The notes under the pieces were generated by a model, which made no database searches, was not told where the DNA came from, and worked only from the letters and a program-made list of their open reading frames with translations. The position numbers and the translations under genes were made by a program. A stretch of 27,277 nucleotides of DNA, from NCBI RefSeq assembly GCF_017377655.1, contig NZ_JAFREL010000073.1, positions 1-27,277 on the forward strand. The letters are read 5' to 3'. This document shows, piece after piece, positions 8,606 to 17,200 of the stretch. The DNA comes from Candidatus Enterococcus ferrettii (GTDB taxonomy: Bacteria > Bacillota > Bacilli > Lactobacillales > Enterococcaceae). The stretch's first letter is position 1. Every line of letters begins with the position of its first letter.

Positions 8606-10861
8606 TTACATTTTTTTGTGGAAAGTGCGGCTAATGACATCTTGTTGTTGTTCACGTGTTAAGTCTATAAATTTAACCGCATAGCCTGATACTCGAATAG
8701 TAAAATTCGCGTATTCTTCTTTTTCTGGATGTTCCATAGCATCCATTAGTTTTTCTTTTCCAAAAACATTCACGTTTATATGATGTGCTCCTTGATCAAA
8801 ATATCCATCTAAAACATTCGAAAGATTTTCAATTTTTTCTCCCTGACTATGACCTAGTGCATCAGGATTAATACTTTGCGTATTAGAGATACCGTCAAGT
8901 GCATAGGAATACGGTAGCTTAGTTACTGAGTTCAAAGAGGCTAATAGGCCGTTTTGTTCCGCTCTATAAGAAGGATTTGCTCCTGGCGATAAAGGTTCTC
9001 CCGCTTTACGTCCATCTGGTAAATCTCCTGTGGCTTTTCCATAAACAACATTTGAAGTAATGGTCAATATAGACGTAGTCGGCTCCGAATCTCTATAAGT
9101 TTTATAATGCTTAATTTTGCTCATAAAATTTTTCAACAGCTCTACCGCAATTTCGTCTGCTCGATCATCATCATTGCCATACCTCGGGAAATCCCCTTCT
9201 ATTTTATAGGAAACAACTAATCCGTCATCATCTCTAATTGGATAAACTTCAGCGTATTTTATTGCTGCTAAGGAGTCAACAACATGAGAGAATCCAGCAA
9301 TTCCTGTTGCAAATGTCCGTTTTACGTTGGTGTCCATCAGAGCTAATTCTGCTGCTTCGTAATAGTACTTATCATGCATATAATGAATACAATTTAATGT
9401 ATTCACATATATCCCAGCTAACCATTCCATCATACTATCGAATTTTTTAACAACTACTTCGTAATCCAGCATGTCATCGCTTTCTATTCCACGATAAGGT
9501 GGCGCAACCTGAGCTTTTGTATTTTCATCAATACCACCATTAATCGCGTATAATAAGCATTTTGCTAAATTCGCTCGGGCACCAAAAAACTGCATTTCTT
9601 TCCCTGTTTGTGTTGCTGAAACACAACAGCAAATTGCATAATCATCTAGCCAAATTGGACGCATCACATCGTCATTCTCATATTGAACAGAAGACGTATC
9701 AATAGATATTTTAGCAGCATATTCTTTAAACCCTTTTGGCAAACGAGATGAATATAAGATTGTTAAATTCGGCTCTGGTGAAGGTCCCATATTTTCAAGA
9801 GTATGCAAGAAACGGAAATCACTTTTTGTAACCAATGTTCGGCCATCGATTCCCATCCCTGCTATTACTAATGTTGCCCAGATGGGGTCACCTGAGAAAA
9901 GTTCATTATAGGAAGGGACTCTAGCAAATTTCACCATTCTTAATTTCATTACTAAGTGGTCAATCAATTCTTGAGCTTCTTCCTCAGTCAAAACACCTTT
10001 TTCCAAATCACGTTGAATATAAATATCCAGAAATACTGAAATTCTGCCAATTGACATCGCAGCTCCATTTTGTTCCTTAATAGCTGCAAGATACCCAAAG
10101 TAGAGCCATTGCACAGCCTCATGAGCATTTTTCGCAGGACGAGAAATATCGTAACCATAGATAACAGCCATTTCTTTCATTCTCTTCAAAGCATTATATT
10201 GATTAGTAATTTCTTCTCGTAAACGTATATCATCTTCAGTAAACTGTCCGTTGCCACAATTCTCGTAATCCTTAACTTTCTGTTCCATCAGATAATCAAT
10301 ACCATATAAGGCTACACGTCGATAGTCTCCTACAATTCGACCGCGACCATACGTGTCAGGCAAACCGGTGATAATTTTATTTCGTCGAGCAGAACGAATT
10401 TCTGACGAATAGACATCAAAAACTCCTTGATTATGAGTTTTATGAAATTTTGTGAATATTTCATTTAATTTTATATTTGGCTCATAACCATAGCTCCTTA
10501 AAGACTCTTCAGCCATATTAATACCACCATAAGGCATAAAGGCCCTTTTTAATGGTTTATCGGTTTGGATTCCTACAACTTTTTCTTTTCCCTTCAACTC
10601 TTCGCAGATATAACCTGGTCCATATGCATCCGCAGCAGATACAACATCGACCTCCATATCTAAGACTCCACCATTTGCACGTTCTTTCTTTTGCAATTCT
10701 TGCAGCTTACTCCATAATTGGTTTGTGGATTCTGTAGGATTAGTTAAAAATTCAGCTCTCCCTTCATAAGGAGTATAATTTGATTGAATAAAATCTCTCG
10801 TGTTGATTTCATTTTTCCAGCTATCTCCTTGAAATCCATGCCATGCTATATTGTTATCCAT
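8606..10861 (-). CDS. pflB: Formate C-acetyltransferase (pyruvate formate-lyase)
   Basis: This 751-residue glycyl radical enzyme converts pyruvate and CoA into acetyl-CoA and formate in the cytoplasm. The active-site cysteine pair is in [14 protein letters not shown] (Cys412-Cys413, preceded by an extra Cys411), equivalent to Cys418-Cys419 of E. coli PFL. The glycyl radical loop is RVSGYAV with Gly726, 25 residues from the C-terminus, as in the family. The length is near full size and no domain is missing. The start ATG at 10861 lies 19 bases after the ldh stop; the ribosome site (CCAAGAGAA) is weak, so translation may be coupled to ldh. PFL is inactive and oxygen-sensitive without PflA, which is the next gene. 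Confidence 0.98.
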   Translation of the reverse strand: MDNNIAWHGFQGDSWKNEINTRDFIQSNYTPYEGRAEFLTNPTESTNQLWSKLQELQKKERANGGVLDMEVDVVSAADAYGPGYICEELKGKEKVVGIQTDKPLKRAFMPYGGINMAEESLRSYGYEPNIKLNEIFTKFHKTHNQGVFDVYSSEIRSARRNKIITGLPDTYGRGRIVGDYRRVALYGIDYLMEQKVKDYENCGNGQFTEDDIRLREEITNQYNALKRMKEMAVIYGYDISRPAKNAHEAVQWLYFGYLAAIKEQNGAAMSIGRISVFLDIYIQRDLEKGVLTEEEAQELIDHLVMKLRMVKFARVPSYNELFSGDPIWATLVIAGMGIDGRTLVTKSDFRFLHTLENMGPSPEPNLTILYSSRLPKGFKEYAAKISIDTSSVQYENDDVMRPIWLDDYAICCCVSATQTGKEMQFFGARANLAKCLLYAINGGIDENTKAQVAPPYRGIESDDMLDYEVVVKKFDSMMEWLAGIYVNTLNCIHYMHDKYYYEAAELALMDTNVKRTFATGIAGFSHVVDSLAAIKYAEVYPIRDDDGLVVSYKIEGDFPRYGNDDDRADEIAVELLKNFMSKIKHYKTYRDSEPTTSILTITSNVVYGKATGDLPDGRKAGEPLSPGANPSYRAEQNGLLASLNSVTKLPYSYALDGISNTQSINPDALGHSQGEKIENLSNVLDGYFDQGAHHINVNVFGKEKLMDAMEHPEKEEYANFTIRVSGYAVKFIDLTREQQQDVISRTFHKKM

Positions 10862-10880
10862 TTCTCTTGGTCAACTTCTT

Positions 10881-11837
10881 TCATAGTATTTTTTGAGGCG
10901 ATACGCATAAAGGATTGTTTTGACGTAATACATCAGCAGAGTGAGCAAATTGATTTAACTCATCTGGTGTTAAATTCGGCGTAATCGTCTCCAGTACACC
11001 TCTTCGTCCGATCACACACGGAACACCTGCAAAGACATCCTCCTGACCATATTCACCTTCTAACAATGTGGAAGTCGTCAAAACTGCATGCTCATCCTTT
11101 AGAATTGCTTTACTAATTCTTGATAAAGCCATGGCAATACCATAATAAGTAGCTCCTTTAGCTTGTATAATCTTATAAGCAGCATCTCTTGTTCGCTTAT
11201 AGATTCCCTCTAGTTCTTCATTTGATATCTCAAGTCTTTCTCTAACATCAGATAAATTCAAACCTGCAATTTTTACAGTTGACCATGGAACAAATTCTGA
11301 GTCACCATGTTCACCAAAAACATTGGCTAAAATATCTTGTGGTGCCAAGTCTAAACGTCGGCTTAGTTGATATCTTAACCTTGCTGTATCTAAGGTTGTT
11401 CCTGATCCAATTACACGTTTTTTTGGAAAATTAGAATATTTCCAAACAGCATAAGAAATGATATCTACGGGGTTTGAAGCGATTAAGAATATACCGTCAA
11501 AACCTGATTGAATGACTTCTTCTGTAATCTTCTGTGCAATTTTAATGTTGGTATTAATTAAGTCAAGACGCGTCTGTCCCACTTTCTGTGGTACTCCTGC
11601 ACAAATACAAACAATATCAGCATTCTTACAATCCGAATAACTTCCACGCCAAACATCAACATTCGTAGAGAAATTCGGTAATCCATCTTGAATATCCGCT
11701 ACGTCAGCATTGACTTTGGCTTCATTTAAATCAATTAACACTAGTTCGTCACAGATATTTTGGTTAACAACTGAAAAAGCATAGCTTGCTCCTACCGATC
11801 CCGTACCTATTAAGATAATTCTCTTATTTGCTGCCAT
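10881..11837 (-). CDS. ldh: L-lactate dehydrogenase
   Basis: This 318-residue NAD-dependent dehydrogenase reduces pyruvate to L-lactate. It has the Rossmann motif GTGSVG (11-16), Asp36 ending the second strand (VLID), the substrate arginine of the mobile loop GQTR (Arg90), LDTAR (Asp150 and Arg153) and the catalytic histidine in GEHGDSE (His177). These match the family's Arg109, Asp168, Arg171 and His195. ASNPVD is also present. The start at 11837 follows AGGTGG. It is the first gene of the ldh-pflB-pflA-FNT operon, so lactate- and formate-forming routes share a promoter. Lactobacillales often carry several ldh genes; this may be a secondary, anaerobically regulated copy rather than the main glycolytic one, which is inference. 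Confidence 0.96.
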   Translation of the reverse strand: MAANKRIILIGTGSVGASYAFSVVNQNICDELVLIDLNEAKVNADVADIQDGLPNFSTNVDVWRGSYSDCKNADIVCICAGVPQKVGQTRLDLINTNIKIAQKITEEVIQSGFDGIFLIASNPVDIISYAVWKYSNFPKKRVIGSGTTLDTARLRYQLSRRLDLAPQDILANVFGEHGDSEFVPWSTVKIAGLNLSDVRERLEISNEELEGIYKRTRDAAYKIIQAKGATYYGIAMALSRISKAILKDEHAVLTTSTLLEGEYGQEDVFAGVPCVIGRRGVLETITPNLTPDELNQFAHSADVLRQNNPLCVSPQKIL

Positions 11838-11866
11838 AGATGCCCACCTGTTCTTTTATTTTGTAT

Positions 11867-11880
11867 AGGAAGCGCTTCCT
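11867..11880. promoter_or_regulatory. Perfect palindrome at the ldh transcription start, cre-like (CcpA) site
   Basis: AGGAAGCGCTTCCT is a perfect 14-bp palindrome. It keeps the core of the catabolite-responsive element (AA.CG..), with A and T instead of T and A at the outermost positions. It spans about +1 to +14 of the predicted ldh transcript, where a bound repressor would block transcription. Confidence 0.55.
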
Positions 11881-11885
11881 CTACT

Positions 11886-11915
11886 GTTATAGTACACCTC
11901 TCAGTTTTCTGTCAG
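11886..11915 (-). promoter_or_regulatory. Predicted promoter of the ldh-pflB-pflA-FNT operon
   Basis: On the minus strand, the -35 is CTGACA (complement of 11910-11915, 5/6 match) and the -10 is TATAAC (complement of 11886-11891, 5/6), with an 18-bp spacer. An overlapping alternative -10, TACTAT (11894-11889), lies 23 bp from the PrfA-type box, the spacing typical of PrfA-activated promoters. The -35 directly abuts that box. Confidence 0.6.
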
Positions 11916-11933
11916 CATTAACATTTGTTAATG
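11916..11933. promoter_or_regulatory. Perfect PrfA-type box upstream of the ldh promoter
   Basis: CATTAACATTTGTTAATG is an 18-bp perfect palindrome. Its inner 14 bases (11918-11931), TTAACATTTGTTAA, match the Listeria PrfA box consensus TTAACANNTGTTAA exactly, including the TT centre I recall for the hly/plcA box. Its centre lies about 45 bp upstream of the predicted ldh start when TATAAC is used as -10. The neighbouring divergent gene encodes a PrfA/Ers-like regulator. Confidence 0.75.
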
Positions 11934-12071
11934 GGACACATCGTAGAAAAAGTTTTTCAAACATCTCAGAACAATCTGAAGATTGGCGAAACTTTTACGC
12001 GCTCTTTAGTTCTAAAATTGCCACAATCGATGACAAGCCTTTTATTTTACAGCTTTATTTTTTGTGTGACA

Positions 12072-12106
12072 TTTACATTTGTTATTGAGAAAGCGCTATC
12101 TATAAT
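12072..12106 (+). promoter_or_regulatory. Promoter of the PrfA-like regulator with overlapping PrfA-like and cre-like sites
   Basis: The -35 is TTGTTA (12080-12085) and the -10 is TATAAT (12101-12106), with a 15-bp spacer between hexamers. TTTACATTTGTTAT (12072-12085) matches the PrfA box at 12 of 14 positions and covers the -35. AGAAAGCGCTATCT (12088-12101) is a cre-like sequence lying between -35 and -10. Both placements suit repression rather than activation. Confidence 0.55.
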
Positions 12107-12151
12107 GGTATGGTTGTTTCACCTAGTATGAGTTTAGGAGTGAATTTACTT

Positions 12152-12835
12152 ATGTCTAAGCAAATGTTAACTAACTATTTTTCTTCATATGTCGATAAAA
12201 AAAAGGAAAAAAGTATCACCGCTTGTAAACACGAGTACATTGCTTTTGAAGAACATAGAACTTCTTCTATTTATGTTTTGCATCGGGGCATTCTAAAACT
12301 AAGTACTTTTTTAAAAGATGGAAAGGAATTTAACATAAAATTAGTAGCTCCTGGGGAAATTGTTACTCTTTTAGAAGATGAGACCACTTCCATTGTTTCC
12401 ATGCCCTTTACCATTTGTTCTCTCAGCGAATCTGCTGAAATTTATTTATTGGATCGCTTAAGTTTCTGGCAAGATGTTCGCTCTGACGTTCTTTTAAACG
12501 AATATGTTCGACTTTATTATCGAAAAAATTTGAACATTCAAATACGGAAAACATGTGCTTTAACAAGTAACGGAAAGCTAAGTGCAGTATGTAATTTGCT
12601 TTATGAATTACAAAATTTTTTTGGAAAGGATTCGGTGAACGGACGTTTAATTGATCTTGAATTATCAAATGAAGAATTAGGAAAATTTTGTGGTATTCAT
12701 AATGCAAGCAGCTTTAATCGTATTTTGAGACAACTAAAGGATGCTAAAGTGATAGAAGTTAGTTCAAATAAAATATTGATCTGTAGTTTGGAACGGCTGA
12801 AAAATATGGGTGGGAGTATTAATATCAATTTTTAG
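12152..12835 (+). CDS. Crp/Fnr-family transcriptional regulator, PrfA/Ers-like
   Basis: The protein has 227 residues from the ATG at 12152, chosen because it follows AGGAGTG while the in-frame ATG at 12110 sits on the predicted transcription start. An N-terminal cyclic-nucleotide-binding-type beta-roll (about 20-120) is followed by a Crp-type helix-turn-helix (about 171-205). Against PrfA as I recall it, the C-terminal half aligns clearly: NGKLxxxC, ELGxxxGI, then SSxxxRIxxxLKxxKVI, including the Ser-Ser and Arg of the recognition helix. It has six cysteines. It is divergent from the ldh-pfl operon, and the gap holds a perfect PrfA box, so it is the prime candidate regulator of that operon and of itself. 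Its ligand is unknown; the glycine-rich cAMP phosphate-binding loop of Crp is not evident. Confidence 0.88.
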   Translation: MSKQMLTNYFSSYVDKKKEKSITACKHEYIAFEEHRTSSIYVLHRGILKLSTFLKDGKEFNIKLVAPGEIVTLLEDETTSIVSMPFTICSLSESAEIYLLDRLSFWQDVRSDVLLNEYVRLYYRKNLNIQIRKTCALTSNGKLSAVCNLLYELQNFFGKDSVNGRLIDLELSNEELGKFCGIHNASSFNRILRQLKDAKVIEVSSNKILICSLERLKNMGGSININF

Positions 12836-13092
12836 ATTTTCTGCGAGTGACGACTGATCCTATTAAACACAACAATTGATTGAAAAAAGGCTTCATTTGA
12901 TATTCATTTTATTTCTGCTCCTTTAGTCTACTTTGTACAGACAGTATAAGCCGTGGAGATCACTCACTGGTAAGAGACACACCAAAATTTGCCCTATTTA
13001 TATTTTCTCTTACAAATTAAGAGTATTTCCTTTAGAAACAATAGCCACTTAAATGCTGTTAAAAATTTGGCCAAAAAGGTTAGGTTAATCTC
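12836..13092. other. Non-coding gap between the regulator and the aldo/keto reductase
   Basis: I find no convincing gene, RNA or strong terminator. There is only a weak hairpin (CTCTTA, CAAAT, TAAGAG, near 13010-13026) without a T-run. The end of the regulator's transcript is not obvious from sequence. Confidence 0.5.
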
Positions 13093-13123
13093 TTGCCCTT
13101 GAGCTAACTCCATAGTTTAAGAT
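13093..13123 (+). promoter_or_regulatory. Promoter with 19-bp spacer and central dyad, MerR-family type
   Basis: The -35 is TTGCCC (13093-13098) and the -10 is TAAGAT (13118-13123), separated by 19 bp. The spacer carries the dyad GAG-CTAA-CTC (13101-13110). Over-long spacers with a central dyad are the hallmark of promoters untwisted by MerR-family activators. Aldo/keto reductase and alcohol dehydrogenase genes of Firmicutes are known targets of the AdhR-like subgroup. Confidence 0.6.
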
Positions 13124-13158
13124 AGACCTATATTAACTATCGAATGGAGTGAGCATTT

Positions 13159-14124
13159 ATGAAAATGAGACGATTAGGTAAAACAACTATTGAGATTTCT
13201 GCGATTGGTTTAGGAACAATGGGGATGGATCATGCTTATGGTCCTCAAGCTGATCGTAGTGAGATGATTGAACTTTTGCGTAAAGCCGTTGAACTTGGCT
13301 GTAATTTTTTTGATACAGCTGTAGTCTATGGTGAAGCAAATGAAGAACTATTAGGTGAAGCATTTGAACCGATTCGTGACCAGGTTGTGTTAGCAACAAA
13401 ATTTGGTATCACTGGTCAAGAAATCGTAGATGGAAAGCCACAAAATATTTTAAACAGTCAGCCTGAGTCAATCCGGGAACAATTAAAAGGATCTCTGAAA
13501 AGGCTAAGAACGGATGTCATTGATCTGTATTATCAACACCGGGTAGATCCCCACGTTGAGCCAGAAACTGTAGCAGTAACAATGAAAGAACTGATCGCAG
13601 AAGGAAAAATCAAAGCATGGGGATTATCAAACGCCCCAATCGATTATATCAAACGTGCTCATGCTGTTTGCCCAGTTTCAGCCATTGAAAATCAATACTC
13701 TATGGTATGGAGAGAACCTGAAGAGGAGCTATTTGCTTTGTGCGAAGGGCTTGGCATGTCCTTCGTGGCTTATAGTCCATTAGGAAATGGTTTTCTCAGT
13801 GGAAATATTACTAAAGATACGAAGTTCCCTGAAGGAGACTTCAGAAACTTTATGGGTCGCTTTAAGCCAGAAGTATTAGACCATAACCAAGGCCTACTTG
13901 ATGTCATTGCAAATGTGGCAAAACGAAAAAATGCCACATCTGCACAAATCGTCTTCGCTTGGGAACTAGCCCAAAAACCATTCATCATTCCAATACCTGG
14001 TACAACGAAGCTTCATCGACTCGAAGAAAATCTTGGCGGTGCAGATATCGTTCTTACTCAGACTGAGCTTAATGAAATCAATGAAACTCTTGCTAAGATT
14101 GAGGTTGACGAAACCCACTTTTAA
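13159..14124 (+). CDS. Aldo/keto reductase
   Basis: This 321-residue NADPH-type oxidoreductase has a TIM-barrel layout. The catalytic tetrad is visible: Asp52 and Tyr57 in FFDTAVVYGEA, Lys81 in LATKFG and His127 in YYQHRVDP. The C-terminal cofactor-binding region IPIPGTTK is also typical. It probably reduces aldehydes or ketones; the physiological substrate cannot be read from sequence. The start at 13159 follows GGAGTGAG at normal distance. It stands alone, with its own MerR-type promoter upstream and a bidirectional terminator downstream, suggesting induction by reactive aldehydes or electrophiles. No MerR-family gene is in the window, so the regulator would be encoded elsewhere. Confidence 0.93.
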   Translation: MKMRRLGKTTIEISAIGLGTMGMDHAYGPQADRSEMIELLRKAVELGCNFFDTAVVYGEANEELLGEAFEPIRDQVVLATKFGITGQEIVDGKPQNILNSQPESIREQLKGSLKRLRTDVIDLYYQHRVDPHVEPETVAVTMKELIAEGKIKAWGLSNAPIDYIKRAHAVCPVSAIENQYSMVWREPEEELFALCEGLGMSFVAYSPLGNGFLSGNITKDTKFPEGDFRNFMGRFKPEVLDHNQGLLDVIANVAKRKNATSAQIVFAWELAQKPFIIPIPGTTKLHRLEENLGGADIVLTQTELNEINETLAKIEVDETHF

Positions 14125-14129
14125 CATTC

Positions 14130-14170
14130 AATAAGGAGCAGCTTCTATTTTTGAGAAGCTGTTCCTTATT
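14130..14170. terminator. Bidirectional terminator between convergent genes
   Basis: A 17-bp stem with one wobble pair, AATAAGGAGCAGCTTCT (14130-14146) and AGAAGCTGTTCCTTATT (14154-14170), has a 7-nt loop. A/T-rich flanks lie on both sides. It separates the aldo/keto reductase from the oppositely oriented DUF11 surface protein gene. Confidence 0.75.
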
Positions 14171-14201
14171 TAGTGATTTTCTATCCAGCAATCACATTTT
14201 T

Positions 14202-17200
14202 TTACTTTCTCGTTAAACTCTTTCTTCTATAAAGATAGTACATTACGAGTGCACTCACCAGCATGAGTCCTAGATACACATAAATTGTCTTTTTTTCACC
14301 CGTGCTAGGTAATTTTTTATTTGATGGCGGCGTCAATGGATTTCCTGACACTTTTGAATCTTCACTCTTCACAGATACTTGACTTGATCCACCATGAGAA
14401 GTTCCTGCAGGTCCTTCTCCCTTAAATGAGGCAACATTTAAAATTGACTTTTCTTTACTAGTGTCTGTTAGAATCACCGTAAACAGAATCTCCCAAGTTT
14501 CACCACCACTCAGCTCTGCCCGAGTATAATTGAAGACATTCTCATGCCAATGAATACTGTCCGACAACTGCTTACCATTTAAGCTAGTTGAATTTGGAAC
14601 ATATGTTAACTCTGCTGGTAATTGATCTGTTACCCGCATGTTAGTTGCTGTCCCAGTCCCTTCATTTCCATTTGTAACAAGTAAACGGTAGACCAGTTTC
14701 TCCTGCGGTTTACTTGTTAATTTATCGGATACTGTTGTGAAGGTTGAATCTTCTATTTTTTTTACACTCTTTTCGAGCTTAGGCTCTGGAGGTGTTACAA
14801 CTTTAATTGATATCTTACCTTCAATCGGAGGATAAGGTTCATCAGTTGGTGTAAAACCCTCAACAACTGCTCTATTTTCGATGATCCCTGCTTGAGTCGT
14901 AGTTACCCTAAACTCAATGACCGTTGTGTCTCCACCTTCGAAGGGTGATGGAAGTTTATAAGTGAGGGCAGAATCTTCCCAAATACTATCATCAACGGTT
15001 TTCCCGTCTATTTTTGTAGTCCCCGCTACGTAACTTAAACCCGCTGGGAGCTTATCTGTGACTGTCCCATTCAGCAGGTCCCCAGCTAATTTTTTATTGC
15101 TTACCGTCAATCGATAAGTGACTTCTTCTCCTTGTTTAATTAGTCTATCGTCAGGTTTCGCTACCGTTTTTTCGAAAGTGATTTCCGGACTTTTCATGAC
15201 GATTGCTTGGTCTTTAATCTCAGGTAATTCTGTCAGTTCTGTAGGATTCGTTACATTTCGAACCTGACCGTTAGCGTAGGCTATATTTTCTATTGTCCCT
15301 GCTGCTTGATTAGTTACCTGGACCTTGAATTTTATCGTTTTGCTTTCTCCAGTTTTTAACAAGCCAACATTTAAAAATAGCTTCTGCCCTTCGATACAAG
15401 AATCATCATAAGCTGCACTATCTATCATCAATGAGTTTTTTTGGTAAGTTAAACCGATGGGTATCTCATCCCAGATTGTTACGTTTTGAACCTCTGATGG
15501 AGCTGTTTCTGTGTTTGTAACAACAATCTCATAAAACAAGAAATCTTCGTGTGCAACCAGTTGTTTTTCGTAGTCATTACCTGCTGCATCTAGTACATTT
15601 TTCTCAATAGCAAGTTTTCCTGGTCCTCTGGCAACAGTCACGGTAGTGCTTCCCTTTTTGTCATAAGGCGTTTTTTCAGCATCCAGTCCTCTGACATGAG
15701 CTTCATTAATCAACTCAATTAATTCAGCTTCTTTGGTTGCATAACGAACTTTCACCTCATAAGTAATTTCAACTTTAGTTCCCCCAGCTACAGCACCTTG
15801 ATCATCAGTATCCATAGTGTAGCTAAAGGCATTTCCTATCCAAATCCCAGCATCAGCCGCTTGTTTCCCATTTATCTTGGTCGATCCCTTAACGTATTCT
15901 AAACCATCAGGTAAGGTATCAGTTACCGTTCCTTCAAATAGATCCCCCGTTTGTTCCTTGACTCCGTTAGTGACTACTAGCTTATAGGTAATAATCATAT
16001 CTTTTGTAACTGTTTTGTCATCTAGTGACTTTCCAGTCTGGTCAAAAACAGATTTTTTAATGGCAGGATCAGGTAGTTTCTTCAAGAAAACGGGTGGTGT
16101 CTTATCCCAGGGAGGTGTTTCACTTCCAAATTCTGGCGGATTCTCCCCGGTTGCTTCGGCTACATTTGGAATTACCTTAGCTGAATCAGAATTTACCCTG
16201 ACCTTGAAAGCGATTTCTTTGGATTCATTTTGTTTTAGCGTTCCTGCTTTTATTTTAATCGTTCGAGTAGCTGTGTCATATTCTGCAGTTACTTCTTCTG
16301 GGAGCGGTAAAAATTCCACAAAAGTAAGATCTTTATCCAAAATGTCAGTTACCTCAACGTTTGTAACCGAGGTACTGCGATCAGGGTGTTTCTCATCAAT
16401 GTTTCCAACAACCAAAGTATACGTAACTTCTTGATCAGATTTAACCATTTGAACGTCTGCTTTTTTTGTTAACTTCAAAACCCCTGGAGCCTCAACAGGT
16501 AGTACTGTTGCTGTATCTTTCCCTCTGCCTGCCTCCAGCTCCTTCTCACCATCTTTGTATTTTCCTGTTACTGTGGCTTCATTAACAAGTTTCTGAGGCT
16601 TTGCAATTGTACTTAGCTCATGGGAGTCAACCATTACATTGTAAACAATTCGAATATCTCCCCCAGCTTCTAAAGTAAAGCCTTCGTAAGTGAAAGTATG
16701 ATTATTGGGATCCACAACCAATGTTGCATTGGAATCTACAGGATAAATAGTCGGACCTTCGCTCGTATAAGCTAATCCATCAGGCAAGGTATCTGTAACT
16801 TGACCTTTAATTACTTTAGCTCCATTGTCATTGCGAACAACAACAATATACGGTACAGTCGCTCCATTAGTCGCTGTATATTCCTTTTGTCCTTCTTCAC
16901 CAACGGATTTTTCAATGGTTAAATTTGGAGCAATCGAGTTGGTTGTTGTTGAGGATCCACCACTGGGTTCATCTGGGCCATCAGGTGTTTTATTAATCTT
17001 ACCTTCAGCTTTTGCTGCATTAATTAAAGTCCCATTAGCTGCTTTAGTAACCGTAACATCAAAGGAAATCAGGACTTCCGTTTTCCCAGGGATATCTCCT
17101 AAGTCCAATTTGAAACTGTTTGAATCTGTAGAAAAAGTCAGATTATGGGCAGCAGTTACCGGTACGTCATTGACAGTAAAGGAAGCTTCATCTATTTTCA

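Noticed and set aside
12061..12080. Rex (NAD/NADH) operator near the fermentation operon
   Set aside because: TTGTG is present at 12062, but the second half-site is too degenerate. The clear palindrome at 11916 has the PrfA, not the Rex, half-site orientation.
11840..12131. Plus-strand open frames across the divergent promoter region
   Set aside because: They overlap the promoters and operators and lack ribosome sites; the region is regulatory.
12110..12151. ATG at 12110 as the start of the PrfA-like regulator
   Set aside because: It lies only four bases after the TATAAT -10 (12101-12106) and has no ribosome site. ATG 12152 follows AGGAGTG.
12157..12170. A third PrfA-like sequence (12/14) in the first codons of the regulator gene
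   Set aside because: It is inside coding sequence, not palindromic, and such matches are not rare in AT-rich DNA; kept only as a curiosity.
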